Origin: Brevirhabdus pacifica
Lineage (GTDB): Bacteria; Pseudomonadota; Alphaproteobacteria; Rhodobacterales; Rhodobacteraceae
Assembly (NCBI RefSeq): GCF_002797755.1
Contig: NZ_PGFI01000013.1
Location: 337,172 to 401,171 of the forward strand
Reading direction: 5' to 3'
DNA length: 64,000 nucleotides
Below, one piece after another: positions 57,643-64,000 of the stretch. The notes beneath the pieces are model-generated. The model did not search any database. It saw nothing but the letters and a program-made list of their open reading frames with translations, and was not told the origin of the DNA. The position numbers and the translations under genes were made by a program. Numbering within the stretch: the stretch's first letter is position 1; every line of letters starts with the position of its first letter.

Positions 57643-58112
57643 GCAGCGCCAGACCCACCGAAGTGCAAACAGCAAGGCGACCCATGTCATACGGCTGCGC
57701 CGATGACACGGGACCTTGCGAGGGGCGGCACGCCTCCCCTTCGAACCCCACCGGCGCGGGCAAAGCCCCCGCCAAAGAGCCGCTAACCGAGACCTTTGTC
57801 TTCCGCTGCACCGCGTCCGAGAAGGCCCAGCTGCGCGCCAAGGCCGAGGCGGCTGGGCTGCCTGCCTCGACCCTTCTGCGCGAGGCGCTTGGCTTGACCG
57901 AGGCGCGCCGCCGCAAGCCGATGCCCCGCGTTGACCCTGCGCTCGTGCTGGCAGTCGGTCGCATCGGCGGCAACCTCAACCAGATCGCCCGCTGGCTTAA
58001 CCACACCATGAAGGTGCGCCGCACCGACCTCGACACGCTGACCGTCGCGCGCCGCCTTGTGGTGATCGAACGCCAGCTGGCCGCGCTCCTCGATGAGGCG
58101 CGGCGGTGCTGA
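57639..58112 (+). CDS. MobC-like relaxosome accessory protein
   Basis: The 157-residue protein has a variable N-terminus, then a ribbon-helix-helix-like segment (ETFVFRCTASEKAQLRAKAE, ASTLLREALGL). The MobC core RIGGNLNQIARWLNHTMK follows. MobC proteins bind oriT and help the relaxase. It overlaps the upstream gene by 4 nt and the relaxase by 7 nt. Confidence 0.85.
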   Translation: MSSARPTEVQTARRPMSYGCADDTGPCEGRHASPSNPTGAGKAPAKEPLTETFVFRCTASEKAQLRAKAEAAGLPASTLLREALGLTEARRRKPMPRVDPALVLAVGRIGGNLNQIARWLNHTMKVRRTDLDTLTVARRLVVIERQLAALLDEARRC

Positions 58113-59659
58113 TCAAATTCTTCCCCAACGGCAAAGGCGCGGGCGCGGGGCCGGTCGGATATCTCGTGGCCGAGCGCGTGTTGGCCTATGACGGCAACCG
58201 CGACCTGATCCGTGATGCCGACGGCCAGCCCGTGACCGTCACGCGCGATCCACTGCCCGAGGTCTTGCGCGGCAACCCTGAGCGCACTGAGTCCTTGATC
58301 GACGCCAGCCGCCACCAGTGGACCTACCGCGCGGGCGTGATCAGCTTTGCCGAAACCGACGACCCGACCGAGGACCAGCAGGCCGAAGTCATGGACGGCT
58401 TCGAGCGGTTGGCCTTCGGGGGGCTGGACCCTGAGCAATATGAGGTGCTCTGGGTCCGCCATCGCCACGAAGGCCGGGTCGAGCTTCACTTCTGCACGCC
58501 GCGCCTGGAGCTGACGACGGGCAAGAGCCTCAACATCGCGCCACCGGGCTATCAAGACGCCTATGACAGCCTGCGGGATGTGATGAACCAGCGCCACGGC
58601 TGGGCTGATCCAATGGATGTGGAGCGCGCTCAGGAGGTCCGCGACACCGTCGAGGCCCCAACCCGCGCGCATGGCCGGGACGAACTGCATGCCTGGATAC
58701 AGGACCAGATCGACCTCGGGCTGATCAGCGACCGCGCGACCATGACCGACGCGCTCACCGACGCAGGCTTCGACCTGCCGCGCACGGGGAAGGCCTACAT
58801 CACCGCCCGCGACCCCGAGACTGGCGAGCGCTGGCGGCTGAAAGGAGAGATTTTCCATGAAGACTGGCAAGCCGACCCGGCTGAGCGAGAAGTTGAACGC
58901 GGAGCTCGACACGATCAGGGCCGAACACCTCGCCTCGATCTCATCCCAACTCAAGAGCTTCAGGATCGATTTGAAGAACATTGTGGGCGCCGCGCAGCAT
59001 ACCATCGCGAGCGATACGCGCCGCTTTCAGACCGAGACAGCGAGCTTGTTCGAGACGCGGCTGAGGTCGATCCGCCTTTGGCTGACGATCTCGCCCTGGT
59101 TGATCGCGGGGATGGTGCTGACGGGGATCGCCTCGATGATGGCCGCGAGCTTCTTCTGGACGACGCATCTGACGCGCTCGGAACTGACGGAAGTGGGCCT
59201 GACACGGATCGAGCGGCCCGAGGGGACGTGGCTGATCCTCGACCCGTCGAAGACGCGGCTCAGGACCTGCACCATGGGCGGCCAACACGTCACCTGCATT
59301 CGGATCGAGGAGGATTAGATGACTCAACTGACAGCCTTGGAACGCGACTTGCTCGCCTGCGTCGAGCGGTTGGTGACGGCCTCAGAGGCCTCCGCGAAGG
59401 ATTTGACCGCCTTGGAGGCACGCTCGACCGGCAGGATCGAGAAGGAACTGGCTGGCTTGAAAGACTGCGTGACCTTGCTCATTCGTTCACAAGCCGCATC
59501 CATGAAGGCCTTGAGCGGATTGCTGAACGACGAGGCGAGCTACAAGACGCTGGACGAGAGCTTGCAGCAGAGCTTGACCTTAGCGAAGGCCGCCGCCGAG
59601 AGATTGAGGGACAGCTAGACAGCCAGGAGGCCCACGCGGAGCGGGGGCTAAGGCATTGA
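58106..59659 (+). CDS. Relaxase/mobilisation nuclease (MobA-like)
   Basis: The 517-residue protein begins at a GTG inside mobC. The relaxase domain shows VGYLVAERVLAYDGNRDL and the histidine motif RHRHEGRVELHF (H119, H121, H128), where the metal-binding histidines are expected, then the NIAPPGYQDAYDSLRD region. The C-terminal half (from ~residue 255) is Arg/Asp-rich and disordered-looking because two other genes are encoded in another frame of the same DNA. Confidence 0.88.
   Translation: MLIKFFPNGKGAGAGPVGYLVAERVLAYDGNRDLIRDADGQPVTVTRDPLPEVLRGNPERTESLIDASRHQWTYRAGVISFAETDDPTEDQQAEVMDGFERLAFGGLDPEQYEVLWVRHRHEGRVELHFCTPRLELTTGKSLNIAPPGYQDAYDSLRDVMNQRHGWADPMDVERAQEVRDTVEAPTRAHGRDELHAWIQDQIDLGLISDRATMTDALTDAGFDLPRTGKAYITARDPETGERWRLKGEIFHEDWQADPAEREVERGARHDQGRTPRLDLIPTQELQDRFEEHCGRRAAYHRERYAPLSDRDSELVRDAAEVDPPLADDLALVDRGDGADGDRLDDGRELLLDDASDALGTDGSGPDTDRAARGDVADPRPVEDAAQDLHHGRPTRHLHSDRGGLDDSTDSLGTRLARLRRAVGDGLRGLREGFDRLGGTLDRQDREGTGWLERLRDLAHSFTSRIHEGLERIAERRGELQDAGRELAAELDLSEGRRREIEGQLDSQEAHAERGLRH
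58857..59318 (+). CDS. MbeB-like mobilisation protein, nested out of frame in the relaxase gene
   Basis: A 153-residue frame lies entirely inside the relaxase gene in another frame. It has GGAGAG upstream of the ATG, an N-terminal coiled-coil region (KLNAELDTIRAEHLASISSQ), and one clear transmembrane helix (SPWLIAGMVLTGIASMMAAS). A folded-looking tail ends CTMGGQHVTCIRIEED. In ColE1-type plasmids mbeB is likewise nested in mbeA. The protein-like composition argues it is real. Confidence 0.8.
   Translation: MKTGKPTRLSEKLNAELDTIRAEHLASISSQLKSFRIDLKNIVGAAQHTIASDTRRFQTETASLFETRLRSIRLWLTISPWLIAGMVLTGIASMMAASFFWTTHLTRSELTEVGLTRIERPEGTWLILDPSKTRLRTCTMGGQHVTCIRIEED
59319..59618 (+). CDS. MbeD-like mobilisation protein, nested out of frame in the relaxase gene
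   Basis: A 99-residue helical protein starting immediately after the stop of the MbeB-like gene, in the same frame and also inside the relaxase reading frame. It is predicted coiled coil throughout (LTALERDLLACVERLVTASE, then KELAGLKDCVTLLIRSQAAS), like MbeD/MobD entry-exclusion or mobilisation proteins. The tandem arrangement mirrors mbeB-mbeD. Confidence 0.75.
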   Translation: MTQLTALERDLLACVERLVTASEASAKDLTALEARSTGRIEKELAGLKDCVTLLIRSQAASMKALSGLLNDEASYKTLDESLQQSLTLAKAAAERLRDS

Positions 59660-59995
59660 AAGTGATCCCAAGCACGAGGTTTGAAACCGCAGGCATCTTA
59701 CAGCACTGAGGAGCGACAATCGGATTGTCAAAGGCCTTGCAACAAGGGCGATCGCTAGTTGGTCTAGAGCAAGCTAAACAACATTTGGTGCTGTATAGCC
59801 TTTTACATCGCGAAACTTGGTGCTGGGCGTTGCCCTTAGGTTGTAATCTGTATCATTGTAGATGTCGGCACCAAGAATGGCTCAAGAAGTTTCCATGCTG
59901 TCAAACTTGCCGCATAGGTGCGAATCTGATAGGTGATCCCAAATAGGGAGCAATGTAGAAACTTGACCATTTGGGAACATTGGACTAGATAGCGA
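59660..59995. promoter_or_regulatory. Intergenic region and probable higBA promoter
   Basis: About 335 bp without a credible gene; base composition shifts to AT-rich here. TTGACC (59963-59968), a 17-bp spacer, then TAGATA (59986-59991) resembles a sigma-70 promoter ending only 4 bp before the higB ATG. Confidence 0.45.
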
Positions 59996-60289
59996 ATGAG
60001 AATCATTGCTCGACCGAAGTTGATTGCTTTTTCCAAGCGCTTCCCAGACTCAAAGTTGCATCTGGATGCTTGGTGGGCAGAAGCGCATCGAGCCGACTGG
60101 AAAACGCCAGCGGAGATCAAAGCGCAGTATCGCAACGCGAGCATTTTGAAAGGTGGACGTGTGGTCTTCAATATTTGTGGCAACAAGTATCGACTGATTG
60201 TCAGGTTCGACTACGAAAAGGGCATTGGGTTTGTTCGGTTCCTCGGAACTCACAAGGAATACGATCAGATCGACGCGGAGGGAGTTTGA
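59996..60289 (+). CDS. higB: HigB-type toxin (mRNA interferase)
   Basis: The 97-residue protein MRIIARPKLIAFSKRFPDSK with LDAWWAEAHRADWKTPAEIK matches the HigB toxin family: RelE-fold ribosome-dependent mRNA interferases. GGRVVFNICGNKYRLIVRFD and VRFLGTHKEYDQID are the family core, with the conserved H-K/E-Y near the end. It precedes the HigA-type antitoxin by 2 nt, the inverted toxin-first order typical of higBA. Confidence 0.92.
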   Translation: MRIIARPKLIAFSKRFPDSKLHLDAWWAEAHRADWKTPAEIKAQYRNASILKGGRVVFNICGNKYRLIVRFDYEKGIGFVRFLGTHKEYDQIDAEGV

Positions 60290-60291
60290 CC

Positions 60292-61518
60292 ATGAATGAA
60301 CATCATATTCGGCCAATTCATTCCGAGCAGGATTACGCGGCTGCACTTGCCCGTGTTGAAGCGCTGATGGATCTTGATCGCTCCGAAGCAGAAGATGATG
60401 AGCTTGATGTTCTGGCGACACTGATCGAGGTCTACGAAGATCGTCACTTTCCAATGGACGCGCCTGATCCAATCGAGGCAATCAAGTTTCGCATGCAACA
60501 GCTCGACATGAACCAAAGTGACTTGGCCCCAATTTTTGGAAGCCGTGCAAAAGCGTCGGAAGTTCTAAGCGGAAAACGTAGCCTGACTCTCAAGATGATC
60601 CGGGCTTTGAACGAACATTTGGGAATTCCGGCTGATGTGCTTATTCGAGATGGTGGTGCTCTGCCGTCCGCGCCAGCGGGGATCGATCTGGAGCGCTTTC
60701 CCGTAATGCAAATGGCAAACCAAGGCTGGATCAAAAAAACGGCAGACATCAAAGATCGCACGGAAGAAATTGTCCAGAAACTAGTTGCATGCGTCGGAGG
60801 TCAACAAGCGCTGCCGCAGGCCTTATTCCGCCAAGGCGGAGGTCCTCGAGCCAATGCCAAAACAGACGTTCATGCATTGCAAGCTTGGTGTCTGCACATA
60901 CTGTGTAAAGCTCGGAACGCGGGGCTGGAGGGGGTCTATGAGCAGGGCTCAATCGACCTAGACTTTCTCCGTGAGTTGGCCCGCCTAAGCGAATTTGATG
61001 AGGGTCCGAAACTTGCTAAAGAGAGGCTGGCCAAACATGGCATCGCGCTTGTCGTTGCCTCTCACCTGCCGAAGACCTATTTGGACGGCGCAGCGCTTTG
61101 GACAGTAGATGGCGTTCCGGTTGTTGGGATGACAATCCGATATGATCGCCTAGATAATTTCTGGTTCTGCTTACTTCATGAACTGGCTCATTTGGGGCGG
61201 CACTTCAATAACGGTGACGGCGAGGTCTTCATTGATGACCTGCAACTTCGCGAGCGGAACCATGAACGTGACGATATTCGCGAACAGGAGGCGGACGAGT
61301 GGGCGCAGGAAGCCCTTATACCTTCAGAACTGTGGGAAGGACATCCCGTGCGTTTTAGCCCCAGCGTGCAGAACGTTATTTCCCTTTCTCGGCAAGCAAA
61401 GGTTCACCCTGCCATAATCGCAGGCCGCATACGCCACGAGAAGAAGAACTACAGACTACTTTCGCAGTTTGTTGGCGCAAAACAGGTTCGTCCATTGCTG
61501 ATGGAGGGTGCCGCCTAG
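60292..61518 (+). CDS. HigA-type antitoxin fused to an ImmA/IrrE metallopeptidase domain
   Basis: The 408-residue protein has a HigA-like N-terminus (~1-60), then an XRE helix-turn-helix (LDMNQSDLAPIFGSRAKASE, then VLSGKRSLTLKMIRALNEHL). A long C-terminal ImmA/IrrE-type domain contains the zinc motif HELAH (296-300) in LLHELAHLGRHF and ADEWAQEALIP. Ordinary HigA is ~100-130 residues, so this is a fusion. It sits 2 nt after higB. The peptidase may process a repressor or the antitoxin itself (inference). Confidence 0.9.
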   Translation: MNEHHIRPIHSEQDYAAALARVEALMDLDRSEAEDDELDVLATLIEVYEDRHFPMDAPDPIEAIKFRMQQLDMNQSDLAPIFGSRAKASEVLSGKRSLTLKMIRALNEHLGIPADVLIRDGGALPSAPAGIDLERFPVMQMANQGWIKKTADIKDRTEEIVQKLVACVGGQQALPQALFRQGGGPRANAKTDVHALQAWCLHILCKARNAGLEGVYEQGSIDLDFLRELARLSEFDEGPKLAKERLAKHGIALVVASHLPKTYLDGAALWTVDGVPVVGMTIRYDRLDNFWFCLLHELAHLGRHFNNGDGEVFIDDLQLRERNHERDDIREQEADEWAQEALIPSELWEGHPVRFSPSVQNVISLSRQAKVHPAIIAGRIRHEKKNYRLLSQFVGAKQVRPLLMEGAA

Positions 61519-61525
61519 TTAGTTT

Positions 61526-61556
61526 AGCGGGGTGCCCGGCAAGGCAACCCCGCTTT
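61526..61556 (+). terminator. Hairpin terminator after the higBA operon
   Basis: AGCGGGGT plus GCC pairs with GGC, A-bulge, ACCCCGCT, followed by TTC. It starts 7 bp after the antitoxin stop. Confidence 0.7.
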
Positions 61557-61695
61557 CACAACACGTCGAGAGGATACAGGCGCACCCTGTTCGTCGTGGC
61601 TCCGGAGACCGAAGCGTACTTGTGGTGGTAAGCAAGGGATAGACGGTTCGGGACTCCAGGGCAATTCTTTTCACTCGCGCCAAGGAGTACGCCGA

Positions 61696-61881
61696 ATGGC
61701 TACAATCAAGACCCTGACACCGGAACAGGTGTCGATCATCAAGGCTCGCCTTGCGAAGGGCGATTTTCAACATCGGATCGCAGCAGACTTCGATCTCAAT
61801 CAGGGGCGCATCAGCGAGATCGCGACTGGTAAGAGATTTGAGAATGTCCCACCTGCTACAATGGAGGCTTCTCATGTCTGA
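61696..61881 (+). CDS. Small helix-turn-helix protein
   Basis: A 61-residue protein MATIKTLTPEQVSIIKARLA with an HTH-like helical pair (HRIAADFDLNQGRISEIATG). Such single-HTH proteins occur in phage and islands. AAGGAGTACGCC precedes the ATG, and its 3' end overlaps the next gene by 8 nt, indicating coupling. Confidence 0.7.
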   Translation: MATIKTLTPEQVSIIKARLAKGDFQHRIAADFDLNQGRISEIATGKRFENVPPATMEASHV

Positions 61882-62062
61882 CAAGCTCTTTAAGCCTGGT
61901 CAAAAAGCGCCGCGTTCCGGGCAATATGAAATTACCGGGCCTCGTGGGGGCGGAACCGGGGTTGAACGCACGGTGACACGCAACGAACCACTTCCGCCGC
62001 CCGAGCAGAAGGGTCAGAAGTACCGTCTTGCTGATCCGACAAAGCATCGCGGCAAGCGCTAA
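61874..62062 (+). CDS. YjzC-like small protein
   Basis: A 62-residue basic protein MSDKLFKPGQKAPRSGQYEI, with GTGVERTVTRNEPLPPPEQK. The FxPGxxAPxSGxY start resembles the YjzC family of unknown function. It is translationally coupled to the small HTH gene. Confidence 0.7.
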   Translation: MSDKLFKPGQKAPRSGQYEITGPRGGGTGVERTVTRNEPLPPPEQKGQKYRLADPTKHRGKR

Positions 62063-62069
62063 AGCAAAC

Positions 62070-62101
62070 GAGCACGGCCCGAATTCAATCAGGCCGTGCT
62101 C
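62070..62101. terminator. Bidirectional hairpin between convergent island genes
   Basis: GAGCACGGCC pairs perfectly with GGCCGTGCTC across a 12-nt loop, between the YjzC-like gene (+) and the HigA-type gene (-). No T-run, but placement suggests termination from both sides. Confidence 0.6.
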
Positions 62102-62111
62102 AGTTGGCGCG

Positions 62112-62381
62112 CTAGTCTTCAGTGATTGGTCTGATATCTGACACATCGATCTCCGCGGCCGCCAGAGCCATGTCATAGTTCGTCTGCAAGTTCACCCAGT
62201 AAGCCGGAGTCGTGTTGAACACGCGAGCAAGGCGCAGCGCCGTATCAGGCGTGATCCCGGTCGTCCCTTTAATCAAACGCTCGATCCGCGTCCGAGGTAC
62301 GCCCAGACGCCGCGCAAACGCACTGGTCCCCATTTCAAGGGGATCAAGGTAAAGCTCTTTCAGGACTTCACCGGGGTGCAT
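62112..62381 (-). CDS. HigA-family antitoxin-type regulator without adjacent toxin
   Basis: The 89-residue XRE protein MHPGEVLKELYLDPLEMGTS with TPDTALRLARVFNTTPAYWV is a canonical HigA antitoxin (addiction-module type). No HigB lies next to it on this strand. Instead it starts 4 nt after the DUF262-HNH gene, so it is an orphan or serves as the regulator of that operon. A longer frame to 62669 is antisense shadow. Confidence 0.9.
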   Translation of the reverse strand: MHPGEVLKELYLDPLEMGTSAFARRLGVPRTRIERLIKGTTGITPDTALRLARVFNTTPAYWVNLQTNYDMALAAAEIDVSDIRPITED

Positions 62382-62385
62382 CGGG

Positions 62386-63552
62386 TCACCGATTGCCCTT
62401 GGCGCGATTGTGCGTCTTGCAAAGCATTTCGCAATTTGATGCGGCGGTCGCGCCGCCTTTGCTCCACGCGGAAACATGGTCGGCTTCCATCTCTTTGATG
62501 GCCCAAATCTTCGCTTTGTTCGAGTCATGGCCCACTGCGCACAGAGAACAGTTGGAGACCCCTTTGGCGTTCGCGGCCTTGGTCTGTGCCGCATAGACAG
62601 ACCTTTTCGTCGCCTCATCAAAGACCCGGATGTCCAGTAGTCGAGGGTCTGCCGATCCTCCCAGGACATACTCGAAAACCCCGCGCCTGTTCTTCACGAA
62701 GGGGTCTCCGTAGAGCTTTTGCACTTCAGTCGACACGGCAGCGGGATTGTAGGATGTCTTGTGATGGGTTTCGTACAGCCTTCCCCATTCCAGGCCCTGC
62801 ATTTCCTTCTCAACATCACTGAAGACGCTCGACACCCAATCAATGACGCTGTCGAAGTAGTTCTTCAGTTCGGTGATGTTCTGGTCGGTCCTGTGCTGGC
62901 TCATGTAGGTACCGATATCGCCCTTGCTGACCCAATCCAGCGCCCGTTCGAGGTAGTCCTGCCGATTGGCGCTGCCTTTGATATATGCGCTCCACTTCTG
63001 GATGTTTGCGTTCTGACTGTTGCTGAACTCAGCCTTTGCCATCGTGACAAAGGGGCCGGAATAGATCGCGTTCAGAAGCTCTTGAGGCTTGAGCGGAACG
63101 CCCGCGATGTTGATGGTCTCGAACCACTGCTTGATCTCGGTTTCGGTGCCCTCGCAGATGTAGATGAGCATCTTGGAGGCGAGGATTACGTCCTGCTGAT
63201 CCTTTGGAAGGCTGTCGAAGGTCTTGGGGTTGCCACCATCCATGATCGCGAATTTGTTCGTGACGAACCGCCCGATGCTCGTAATGCGCTGCTGACCATC
63301 GAGTACCTCAAATTTATCTTCGGCAACTTGGTTGAAGTAAATCAGCCCCAAAGGATAGCCCTTCAAGAGGGACTCAATGACCGCCTGTTCTCGTTTGCCA
63401 TTGTCTTCCGCATAGATGTAGTTGCGCTGATACTCTGGCTGGATCGTAAGCTTTCCAGCCAGTCCGAACAGTCCTTTGCCTTCAAGTTGGTTATAAACGA
63501 AGCCTTCGCACAGCTTGGCTACCGTTACATTTGTTTCAAGAGTCGTTTTCAC
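62386..63552 (-). CDS. DUF262 domain protein with C-terminal HNH nuclease (GmrSD-like)
   Basis: The 388-residue protein has the DUF262 signatures [10 protein letters not shown] (38-47) and [14 protein letters not shown], an NTPase/ParB-like motif shared by GmrS/GmrSD type IV restriction and phage-defence proteins. A complete HNH domain ends the protein: CSLC (335-338), [11 protein letters not shown], then [14 protein letters not shown]. It is coupled to the methylase fragment upstream (6 bp) and HigA downstream (4 bp). No frameshift or missing catalytic residue is seen. Confidence 0.9.
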   Translation of the reverse strand: MKTTLETNVTVAKLCEGFVYNQLEGKGLFGLAGKLTIQPEYQRNYIYAEDNGKREQAVIESLLKGYPLGLIYFNQVAEDKFEVLDGQQRITSIGRFVTNKFAIMDGGNPKTFDSLPKDQQDVILASKMLIYICEGTETEIKQWFETINIAGVPLKPQELLNAIYSGPFVTMAKAEFSNSQNANIQKWSAYIKGSANRQDYLERALDWVSKGDIGTYMSQHRTDQNITELKNYFDSVIDWVSSVFSDVEKEMQGLEWGRLYETHHKTSYNPAAVSTEVQKLYGDPFVKNRRGVFEYVLGGSADPRLLDIRVFDEATKRSVYAAQTKAANAKGVSNCSLCAVGHDSNKAKIWAIKEMEADHVSAWSKGGATAASNCEMLCKTHNRAKGNR

Positions 63553-63558
63553 TCGAAT

Positions 63559-63903
63559 TTACCTCATACCATTTTCTGTACGGTGCCGTATCAATATTCG
63601 CATATAGAGCTGCTCGAGATAGCCATCTGCATTGTCGGCTGTGTAAAAAGTCTTGCTGGGCTTATTTTTGCGCAAGATATTAGGGCCAGTGTTTACCTTA
63701 CCTCCATTCGACACTTTGCCATCAGGCTTGTGCTGCTTTGGATTCACGTAGCGTTTCGTCGGGTGAATTTCATACTCGTCTCGGCCTCTCGCCCAGCCAA
63801 CGATCTCGAATTGTTGTGGATTGAATTTGTCTAGAAACGTGATCGGCACCCCCATGACGCCGTCATAATCTGAAGGGATCGCGTCGACGTATGGAACTTC
63901 AAT
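63559..63903 (-). pseudogene. EcoRI-family adenine-specific DNA methyltransferase, 5' part lost to an insertion
   Basis: Reading from position 63903, EVPYVDAIPSDYDGVMGVPI and TFLDKFNPQQFEIVGWARGR match the C-terminal third of EcoRI-type adenine methylases, ending LYMRILIRHRTENGMR. The catalytic N-terminal domains are absent: immediately upstream the DNA changes to an insertion-sequence-like end. The apparent ATG at 63963 lies in that foreign sequence. Remaining codons are intact. It forms an operon with the DUF262-HNH gene. Confidence 0.8.
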
Positions 63904-64000
63904 GGGGCTCTGTTGCACAAAGCCTCTGATGTCCGGAGTTCCCCTTTCCCCGGACGGATTCATCCCACGGTTTCTGTGACAGGGATGCCAAGCGCGGTGT
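63904..64000 (+). mobile_element. Probable insertion-sequence end (IS5-like terminus), truncated by window
   Basis: The plus strand from 63904 reads GGGGCTCTGTTGCACAAAGC, resembling the GGCTxTGTTGCACAAA terminal inverted repeats of several IS5-type elements. The methylase homology stops exactly here. An ATG at 63985 opens a frame running off the window that could be the transposase. The second end is not visible, so the call rests on one terminus. Confidence 0.5.

Noticed and set aside
59662..59942. 10-bp direct repeat GTGATCCCAA flanking the higB upstream region
   Set aside because: Too short to claim as an attachment site or element boundary; could be chance.
59725..59946. 73-residue plus-strand frame before higB
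   Set aside because: No ribosome-binding site, odd Cys/Trp-rich composition, and no family resemblance; treated as part of the intergenic region.

Overview
The window reads as the origin region of an alphaproteobacterial chromosome, almost certainly Rhodobacterales/Rhodobacteraceae. The DNA is GC-rich and densely coded, with many 4-nt ATGA-type overlaps. It carries the RegB-SenC-RegA redox regulon cassette, an AddAB (not RecBCD) recombinase, a Mic60/HemY/HemD cluster and a secreted RTX-Hint protein. All assignments come from reading the sequence and translations; no database search was run.

Positions 1-12,600 are the replication-origin neighbourhood. On the left arm (minus strand) lie mnmG (cut by the window edge), mnmE, rho and hemJ. 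On the right arm lie maf-aroE-coaE-dnaQ, secB, fxsA, a Tim44-like gene, mltA, smr and hslVU. Between hemJ and maf is a gene-free ~400-bp stretch with DnaA boxes and four GANTC sites, the probable oriC. A perfect 16-bp parS overlaps the mnmG start codon. Positions 12,700-25,000 hold a minus-strand run, tsaE-amgK-murU-like-addB-addA, followed by trxA; upstream of it are a PAS-domain protein and regB. senC and regA diverge from regB.

Positions 25,900-53,900 are mostly housekeeping and stress genes: a LysR regulator possibly equivalent to HvrB, ahcY with a structured leader, gpsA-tsaD, hemD-mic60-hemY, tRNA-Thr, glycerate kinase and a hydroxyacid reductase. A small probable copper cluster follows (DUF411, an extraordinarily Met-rich secreted protein, a membrane protein, a DksA-type zinc finger). 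After it come two GSTs, mtaB-dapF, tRNA-Lys, a SAF-domain oxidoreductase, idi, a cytochrome c2, a LacI regulator and an APH-like kinase. An RTX-Hint protein at 54,816-56,423 ends this part with a clear terminator.

From tRNA-Arg(CCT) at 56,556 onward the window enters a mobile island whose far end lies outside. The first layer (56.8-59.7 kb, GC-rich) is a mobilisation module: HTH replication-type protein, MobC-like protein and a relaxase whose second half contains two complete out-of-frame genes resembling the ColE1 mbeB/mbeD arrangement. The second layer (59.7-64 kb) is visibly more AT-rich. It holds HigB with a HigA-metallopeptidase fusion antitoxin, two small genes, and a minus-strand defence-like operon of EcoRI-family adenine methylase, DUF262-HNH nuclease and HigA-type regulator. 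The methylase is truncated by what looks like an insertion-sequence end at about 63,904, which leaves an apparently intact nuclease next to a broken methylase: the most unusual configuration in the window.
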